Positions 57,391 to 64,000 of a DNA stretch of 64,000 bases are shown here, piece by piece. The position numbers were made by a program, and so were the translations under genes. Position 1 is the first letter of the stretch, and every line of letters begins with the position of its first letter. Location of the stretch: NCBI GenBank assembly GCA_033220425.1, contig CM065648.1:868001-932000 (forward strand). Reading direction: 5' to 3'. This DNA is from Lepraria neglecta. Its lineage: Eukaryota > Ascomycota > Lecanoromycetes > Lecanorales > Stereocaulaceae. Below the pieces are notes generated by a model. That model did no database searches, was not told the origin of the DNA, and saw only the letters and a list, made by a program, of their open reading frames with translations.

Positions 57391-58412
57391 TGAAGGTTGC
57401 CGTCTACTGTTCTTGATGCCTGACTTGGTTTGACCGCGTGCTATGTCAAGTCGAATGATAGGTAGAGGGTCAGAGCGGGCGCTAGAGGTAGTTTAGCTTG
57501 GTCTCATTTTGCCAAGGCTTTCGGGGGATAATATGAGTCATAGCCGCGGTTTTGCATATGAGCAGGAACAAATTCTAGCCTCTTCGTTTGGGAACATATC
57601 AACCACGACGTTCGGCCTTCTGATCCAAGGGTTAACCTGCGCAAGCATTCCACACTCTATCTATTGCTGACCAAATGGCTTTGCGCCTCGTATCATCGTT
57701 GGGAAAAGTATCCCTTAGGTCTGTCCTTGGTAGTCCAAAGTGTGAGGCAACAATGCGACTTGCAAGACAGCTGGGGGATTTGTCGTTCCGCGAGAATCTA
57801 AACATGATACGTAGATCTTTGCAGTAGGTAAATGCGATCACGGCAGAGTTACAATGGTCGCCACGGATGTCTCCTGTCTCGTACGCCATCGCTACAGATC
57901 TTAGCTGGCAGTGGTGGTGGTGGTGGTGGTGGTGATAGTGCAAGTAAAACTTTGGGGTCTAAAATATCTCGGTATTCGAATACTTTAAGTCTTGACTGCG
58001 GTTTTGAGGTAGCAATGCAGGTTGATGGGTGGAGGAAATATCAAGAAGTGGCTGAGTATAAGCCATAGGAATATGAAAAGAAAAATGGATTAATAGTAAA
58101 GGAAAAAAAGAATAACATGTGAAATATAAGCTTGTGGCCTTAGTAAAAATTTGGACTTCCTTTGACATGCTGCTCGAAATATTTTTATTAAATAGTAATA
58201 TACCAGGGTTACAGCCTCTCAAATTGTCGCAATAGTTAGTAGATAGCCCTAAAGGAACTGGAGTAACAAGGTCAATTTTCTATGTACAGACCTATTATCG
58301 AGGGAAAAGCCCAAGGCAGCTATGGAATAAAGTGGTATCTTGAACGATATTTACAAACGCTTCACATGCATCGAATCGAAATCCTAGAACACCTTTCCGT
58401 GGCATCTGAGAC
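57391..58412. other. Gene-free stretch with a trinucleotide repeat
   Basis: A minus-strand frame at 57943-57632 reads through the repeat as poly-His and then CNSAVIAFTYCKDLRIMFR, but no family was recognised. No other gene is supported. Confidence 0.35.
57911..57934. repeat. (GGT)n microsatellite
   Basis: There are about seven to eight tandem GGT triplets. It is a simple sequence repeat with no link to a supported gene. Confidence 0.8.
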
Positions 58413-60376
58413 TCACTTTTGGTTCAACGCTTTCCAGGCGACCGTTAGTCGTCTCAACTTGGGGACTGTCGCTCTTCCAGCTTTGAGCTTGTATCCTGGC
58501 TCCCTAAGCACTCGACCAATCTCGACGTAGCTTTCGACTGCTACTCGCATAGGACCGCGGGCTTCTAGGGGTAGTTCTTCAATGGCGCCTTTGGCTTCGT
58601 GATAGATCTCCATGGCGCTGTCCAGAAGCCTCTGTCGTAGGAATTCAGCTTTGGAGCTGGTGGGGTCTTTGATGATACCCTCAGGCGTCAACCCCTCTTC
58701 CTTGAGCCAATCGGTTGGGAGATATACTCGTCCATTGGAAGCATCCACAGAGATATCGCGGGCGATGTTCACATATTGTAAGGCTATCCCCATGTGACCT
58801 CCAGCCTGAGCAATGCGTTTTCGCTGGTTCTCTGCCACAAATGCCCTTGTATGGTGAAAGACTAATTCCAGGCAAGCTTCAGCAACTGTGCCTGCAACGC
58901 GAGCACCATAGAGCTGAAGAGTGGGCTGGTCCTTTATAGGATAAGGATTGCTGGAGCCGAAAAGGAGATCGGTTTCGAAGCCTTTCAGTAAGTCGTAGAG
59001 AGGTTGCGGAGAGAGGTACGCCGTTGGAAGAAAGGTAAGAGTGGCTTGAGCGAATGGTGGGAATGTCGAGGCGATGAATTGGTCCAGAGCCGTGTGATTC
59101 ACCTCAGAATCTTTTCCATAGCTGATGTCCAGGTATTGATTGAGCTTGATGATCCAATGCCTAGCCTCCTCGACTGATCCAGCATCATCGACCAAGTCAT
59201 CAGCAACACGGCAGAAAGAGTAGAGTAACACCAGGTCGATTCGAAGCCGTGCTTGGAACACTCCACTGGCTAGGTAGAAACTTCGGCTCTTTGCCCTAAG
59301 CCGTGCGAGTGCCTGCTGTAGTCCCTCTATTCGATAATCGTCGTAGGCGCTAGCAGGAACAAGCAATGCTCGAACAAGCAGTTTTGGCGAGGGAAGTAGG
59401 GGTACTGTGGGAAAGAGAGTAGGGAACGTTTGCAGGATGGCGTAAGCGTTGTCGAACGCAATAAGACCGAAGACAATGAGCACGTTCGTCACTAGGAAGA
59501 ACACGGCCTCTCTGTAATTTTTGTCAGTAAGTGGCAGGCGGACGTGATATGAAATACATACTCAATCTCAAGTCCGTCCCAAAGATGCCATCCAAGCTTG
59601 GTGCCCGACTCAATGACCCATGTCCCTCGCTTCAGCGCCAAAGTGTCGACAATCCATAGATAAGCAGTCGGCAGAGCAATAGGTATTAGGGTGTTGCTGA
59701 GCGGAAGCTCCATTATTAATTGGTATGCAAGACTCCTAGCGTGAATTAGCATATTTTCCAAAACTCCAAGCGGGCTTCTCGTACCAAAGCAACAAGACAA
59801 ACGGGCCAGCCCAAGCAAGTATTAAGCCCATGTAAAGGCCTTCCCCCATTCTTAAAATCAGTCCAACCCCCGCGATAATGCCACCAAGTATTGCCAAGAT
59901 CCCAAGCCATCTCCACTGCCGTAGTCTTCTTCCGTCATTGAGCAGCTTTTGTCCTCGAAGGTATATTGGATGGAATGTAGGTTTGCTAAGCAAGAGGTAG
60001 AGGAGAGAGGTATTGTAGGTTTGGATGACGAAGAAGAACACTTCTTCTGCCGGTATCCTGAAGAGAGTGGGGCCAATGATTGCATTGGGAGGATATGTCC
60101 ATATCCGTGTATGAATCAGGTACGAGTCCCATGGCGTAGTCGAGAAGACGGCAATCTGCAGGAGATGAGTCCTATTTTATTCAGGGGAGCAGCAAGACTT
60201 ACAGCTATGAGGAAGAGGATCTTGTAAAGCCCAAGAGAGGTGGAAAAAGGGTAGTAGCAGAAAGTCAAGGCTACCGCCGGCGGTATCGTGTAGTGGAGGT
60301 GACTGTGAAAAATTTAGAAGGTTGTTCACGACATTCGAAGCTGTCTCACTTACACCAAGGCATAGTCATAACCCAT
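58413..60376 (-). CDS. carRA: Bifunctional lycopene cyclase/phytoene synthase (carRA/al-2 type)
   Basis: This fused enzyme condenses two GGPP to phytoene (C-terminal half) and cyclises lycopene ends (N-terminal membrane half). Five exons (60376-60354, 60302-60203, 60155-59785, 59735-59562, 59511-58413) give 588 residues, the usual size. The cyclase half has several membrane helices and the motifs [19 protein letters not shown] and [16 protein letters not shown], the latter rebuilt by splicing. The synthase half has the Asp-rich motifs [17 protein letters not shown] and [19 protein letters not shown] plus [12 protein letters not shown]. All introns keep frame. It is divergent from the carX-type gene across about 0.7 kb, which suggests shared control. 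Confidence 0.93.
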
Positions 60377-61093
60377 ATCTGGTCATTCATCGGCGTTGGT
60401 GGACTGTGAGAGTCATGATACTCGGTGGTATGAAGGCATCCAGAAGCGGGAGAAGCGGGGAAGACTAGTCAAACAAAACAGGATTGGCAGCGCGTGAAGG
60501 ATTTCTTCGGTAATCTGTTCTTCGTGTTATGGAGAAAATTATGTTGCGATTCACTGCGCAAAACTACAGCTTTTCAATGAGCGTTGTTGAAATTCACCAT
60601 GTTGCTGTTGTGATTTGCTTGTGGCAAGCAGGTACCTGGGAATGCGCTATGACGAACCTATTCTTTGATTTCTGGGCAGTAAAAGCAGCAACATTCAAAT
60701 CTACAAGGGTCCACATTAGTGGCTTTAGTGGCCGAGGTCGCCGCTTCTGGTCAGACCGGAACAAGCTCCTGTTGGCCTCTGACATCAACAGGCTTCACAG
60801 AGCCCGGGATTGATAGAATTTGCAGTGCTATTCCATTACGACAAACTTAACGCAAGTTTTCTCCGTGAAGGCCCGATTTCATGCAGCCGGTCACGAGTCT
60901 CCCACTTTGCAGGGTACATACACTTTTGCCACCGTGAATAAGGCCGGATGTTGGAGAATGCCGTCTCATGCCTCAAGTCTAGCGTTTCATTTCTTGGGCT
61001 CTCATAGAGAGTATCGGATTTGTGCCAAATTATGCTAGAAGCCTTAGGCGAAGAGCAGGTCAGCTTGGGCGAAGAAAAGAAACGTAGCCATCC
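60377..61093. promoter_or_regulatory. Shared divergent carRA/carX promoter region
   Basis: About 0.7 kb separates the 5' ends of the two divergent carotenoid genes. No separate gene is supported here, though the missing first exon of the carX-type gene should lie in its right part. Light-responsive control of such genes through White-Collar-type factors is known in other fungi. I did not identify the binding site. Confidence 0.55.
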
Positions 61094-63132
61094 GTGAGGA
61101 ATGCTCCTTCTGTAGATAGATCAATATTGATTAAGCATTCCAGATACCTCTCTGGCAACTTCGCTCCTGTCCAACAAACCCTACCTCTCACCCCTTGTAC
61201 CTATACTGGTAGAATACCTGAAGAGCTTGCAGGAGGAGAATATGTCCGCAATGGAGGAAATCCCGTGACAAACGAAGCTCTAGGGCGCGATGCCCACTGG
61301 TTCGACGGCGATGGCATGCTCAGCGGCGTCTCCTTTCGACGCGCTGGCGAGAAGGGAGAAATACAGCCTGAATTCGTCAACCAATACATCCTGACCGATG
61401 TCTACATCTCCTCGAAGACTTCCTCCTCCATCAAGACTCCAATACTACCGAGTATCGCGACGCTCGTCAATCCCATGAGCTCACTGATCACTATCATATT
61501 ACGAATCTTCAGAACTATTGCGTTGGTCATACTATCACACCTGCCGGGCTCGCAGCAAGCAATCAAAAAAATAAGTGTTGCCAATACTGCGGTTGTATAC
61601 CACGATGGGCGGGCACTCGCGACTTGCGAAAGCGGTCCACCCATGCGCTTCTCACTCCCAGGACTCGAGACAATTGGGTGGTTCAATGGGAGGAAGAGCG
61701 AAGGAGAAAGAACAGAGGACTTGGGGACGGGATTCGGAGGAACAGGCTTACTTAGCTGGATGAGAGAATGGGCGACTGCACATGTATGTTCAAGCAAATC
61801 ATTGAGGGGCTTCAAAGCGCTGACAGTGTCCAGCCTCGCGTCGATCCCATTACGAAAGAGCTGATTCTCTATCACTCAACATTCGTTCCACCTTACATCA
61901 ATTACTCTATTGTTGCACCGACATACGACCCCTCTCACAGCAAGAACACCCCGTCACAGACTCGTATCCTAAATACTCCAGTGCCCGGAATTGGCTCTGC
62001 GAAAATGATGCACGATTTTGGCGTTTCCAGAACCCACACAATCATCATGGACCTTCCGCTTTCCCTCGACCCTCTGAACCTTGCAAAGAACACACCGGTG
62101 GTAGAATACGACCCTTCTAGCCGTTCTCGCTTCGGCATCTTCCCTCGCTATAGACCACAAGAAGTCCGTTGGTTTGAGACGAATCCCTGCTGCATCTTCC
62201 ACACTGCCAATTCTTGGAATTCCGTTGACCCTAGCCCCACGCCTGGGCTACCCGGGATGCGAATGGTAAACATACTTGCGTGCCGCCTGACCTCTGCCTC
62301 GCTCGTATTCAGTGCCGGCAATCTGGCAGCGCCAACACCCGCCCGCAAAATCCCGGCTGGTTTGGAGGAAGAGGAGCAATGTCGTCTTTACTACTATCAA
62401 TTCTGTCTCTCGCGATCGCTCGACCCAGAAGCCAGCAATGATAATTTGATAACGCACCAATGGGCCCTTTCTGCTATTCCATTCGAGTTTCCATCTCTTC
62501 GCGACTCTGTCTCAATGTCTGCAGCAAAGTATATCTATGGCTGTTCCGTCTCCGGTACCTCGTTTGGTGCAGCACTCGGCCGAGCCGTCAAGATCAATGC
62601 CCTCGTCAAGGTAGACGTGGAAACTCTCATTGAAAGAGGCATCACCAATCCACCAACTCAAATCACTGGCTGCGTCGATACCCGAACTATATCAGAGATC
62701 CTAGCAAGCAAAGATCCCAACGACTCTATCAAAATCTTCAAGATGCCAGAAGGCTGGTACACACAAGAATCCCGCTTCGTCCCTCGTGCAAATAGAGTTA
62801 GCGAGGATGATGGGTGGCTGCTCGCCTATGTGTTTGATGAGTCTCAACTTGCGGAAGATGAAGAATGTAATCCAGATGCTAAGAGCGAGCTCTGGATAAT
62901 CGATGCGAAGAATATGACGGATGTTATTGCTCGGGTGTATTTGCCACAGAGGGTGCCGTACGGGTTACATGGTAATTGGTTCTCGGAGGCTGATGTCCAA
63001 GGGCAGAGGCCTGTGGAAAGGGTTAGGACCATGCCAGTCAGAGAAGGCAAGGAGAACGCTTCTGCTGCTGCTTCGCCGGCTTGGAAAATGTGGATGGCAA
63101 CACGCAGCATAGTAGAGGATTGGCTGCAATGA
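61094..63132 (+). CDS. carX: Carotenoid cleavage oxygenase (carX type)
   Basis: This Fe(II)-dependent carotenoid oxygenase probably cleaves beta-carotene to retinal for the nearby rhodopsin. The coding frame runs 61094-61783, then 61834-63132 after a 50-base GT-AG intron (GTATGT...TCCAG). Family motifs are TLPLTPCTYTGRIPEELAG, GGEYVRNGGNPVTNE, GRDAHWFDGDGMLSGVSF, MMHDFGVSRTHTIIMDLPL, NPCCIFHTANSW and VPYGLHGNWFSE. These hold the four iron-binding His positions. The N-terminus is unresolved: the frame is closed by TAG just upstream of 61094 and has no ATG before KHSRYLSGNF. A short first exon upstream is needed, with a likely acceptor at CTGTAG near 61118. CarX rather than the torulene-cleaving CarT is inferred from cluster position only. 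Confidence 0.87.
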
Positions 63133-64000
63133 TACTCGACTCACTCAGCTTTCTCGTACAACTTCTGGCAGCCTACCCTCCAAACGTGAGCATTCCTTAG
63201 CAACAAGCCCTCAGACGTGTGTCCTTTTTGCTCTCATCGAGCATTGATTGGTCAAAAACAACCAGAAGTAGAGCAGACACTAGCGAAAAAAGAGCTCTGC
63301 TACAGTCACGAAAACGTTATCCAGAACTCCATGTGCGGCCTCTTTGGCCACCATTTAAGGACAATCATCTTGCATTTATTACTCCTGGAAGCAACTTCTC
63401 TAAGACATTGACCCTTTGTTGCGTTTATGCCACTCATATTGATCCAATATCCGCTCGTCACCCCTCCATCTCTCCACTACCACCACTCTTATCTATCCCC
63501 AAACTAAAGGACAGCTTGATACTATGCCTAGGAGGTCCTCCCGCAGGGCCAGGCTCCTGATCCTCGTGCTGGCGCTTCAACGGGATGGTGACAATCTTGC
63601 TGCGTAATGATTAGATCATTGACAATCCTGTTCGTCATTGGAACGGGGTAGCATACGACTGAGTGTCCTGTTCTTTGTGCTCCACATCCTGCTTCGGAGA
63701 TCTGGAATCATCTAGCTTCTCGTAAAGCTTCTCCAACAGGCTGTTATTCAGCTCCTGGCTATTGATTAGCGCGAGTTGAGAACGCCATGTCTGAAAAGGT
63801 TAAGCCATACTAATAATTCCTTATTGTGTACTGTCAAGGCGTTGTTCTCCGCCTTCAAGCCCTCCTTCTCCGCTTTGCTAAGCTCATACTTGTGCTATCA
63901 TTAAGAACCACAGCGTCAGCGTACGTCGATCCACCCGCATTGCCAGGAGGATTAGGGAACTCGAGCTCCGCTACGGTGCCCTTCCCTGCCCAAAATTGCT
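63133..64000. other. Right flank with a possible partial coiled-coil gene
   Basis: On the minus strand from the window edge, short stretches read KYELSKAEKEGLKAENNAL and QELNNSLLEKLYEKLDD, Lys/Glu/Leu-rich coiled coil. They lie in different frames between about 63660 and 63900 with no clear intron. It may be the 3' part of a gene that extends past the window, or a remnant. Nothing else is supported. Confidence 0.3.

Noticed and set aside
57632-57943. Poly-His frame through the GGT repeat
   Set aside because: The His run comes from the microsatellite, and the rest has no recognised family.

Overview
This window is a piece of a filamentous ascomycete genome (Pezizomycotina). The genes have many short GT-AG introns of about 45-70 bases. 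The recognisable set is typically fungal: a Sed5 syntaxin, Vam7, an EB1 protein, a secreted GH47 mannosidase and a carotenoid/rhodopsin cluster. A Dothideomycete or Leotiomycete seems plausible, but the sequence alone does not settle the class.

Layout. 1-9 kb is accessory DNA. It holds decayed coding scraps, one intact two-exon gene for a secreted Cys-rich protein (3.5-4.7 kb) and three tandem F-box-like paralogues, all broken. 9.3-25.9 kb is a conserved, gene-dense block: SED5, two very long Ser/Pro-rich proteins that may be one gene, VAM7, an EB1-type microtubule plus-end protein, a large F-box/WD40 protein and a DUF7704-like membrane protein. 26-36.3 kb mixes live and dead genes. The dead ones are a Gfo/Idh/MocA oxidoreductase with two frameshifts, an MFS transporter tail, a cytochrome P450, and a GH18 chitinase butted against a truncated repeat-family gene. 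The live ones are a small lipocalin-like protein and a DOPA-dioxygenase-like protein.

36.5-38.25 kb carries the most unusual gene, a clean five-exon frame. It joins a fungal STAND/NLR-type N-terminal domain to a complete ubiquitin-conjugating (E2) fold whose catalytic Cys is replaced by Ser. 38.5-42.8 kb is repeat-rich: a 15-bp minisatellite, a TA-rich casein-kinase-I-like relic split by a 142-bp solo LTR with an exact 5-bp target duplication, and a rearranged DUF3435/FluG-like relic. A secreted GH47 mannosidase follows at 42.8-44.5 kb, then three sets of decayed tandem or fold-back repeats.

47.3-63.1 kb is a carotenoid/retinal cluster: phytoene desaturase (carB-type), microbial rhodopsin (carO-type), bifunctional lycopene cyclase/phytoene synthase (carRA-type) and a carotenoid cleavage oxygenase (carX-type). 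Together they can make beta-carotene, cleave it to retinal and supply a retinal-binding proton pump. carRA and carX are divergent over about 0.7 kb. The cluster is split by about 6.4 kb of accessory DNA. That insert holds a kinase pseudogene interrupted by a 1,077-bp piggyBac-like element with inverted ends, and a DUF7924-type gene with a PD...EVK pattern that suggests a nuclease-like fold.

Exon boundaries were derived by hand from splice consensus and reading-frame continuity. They should be read as predictions.
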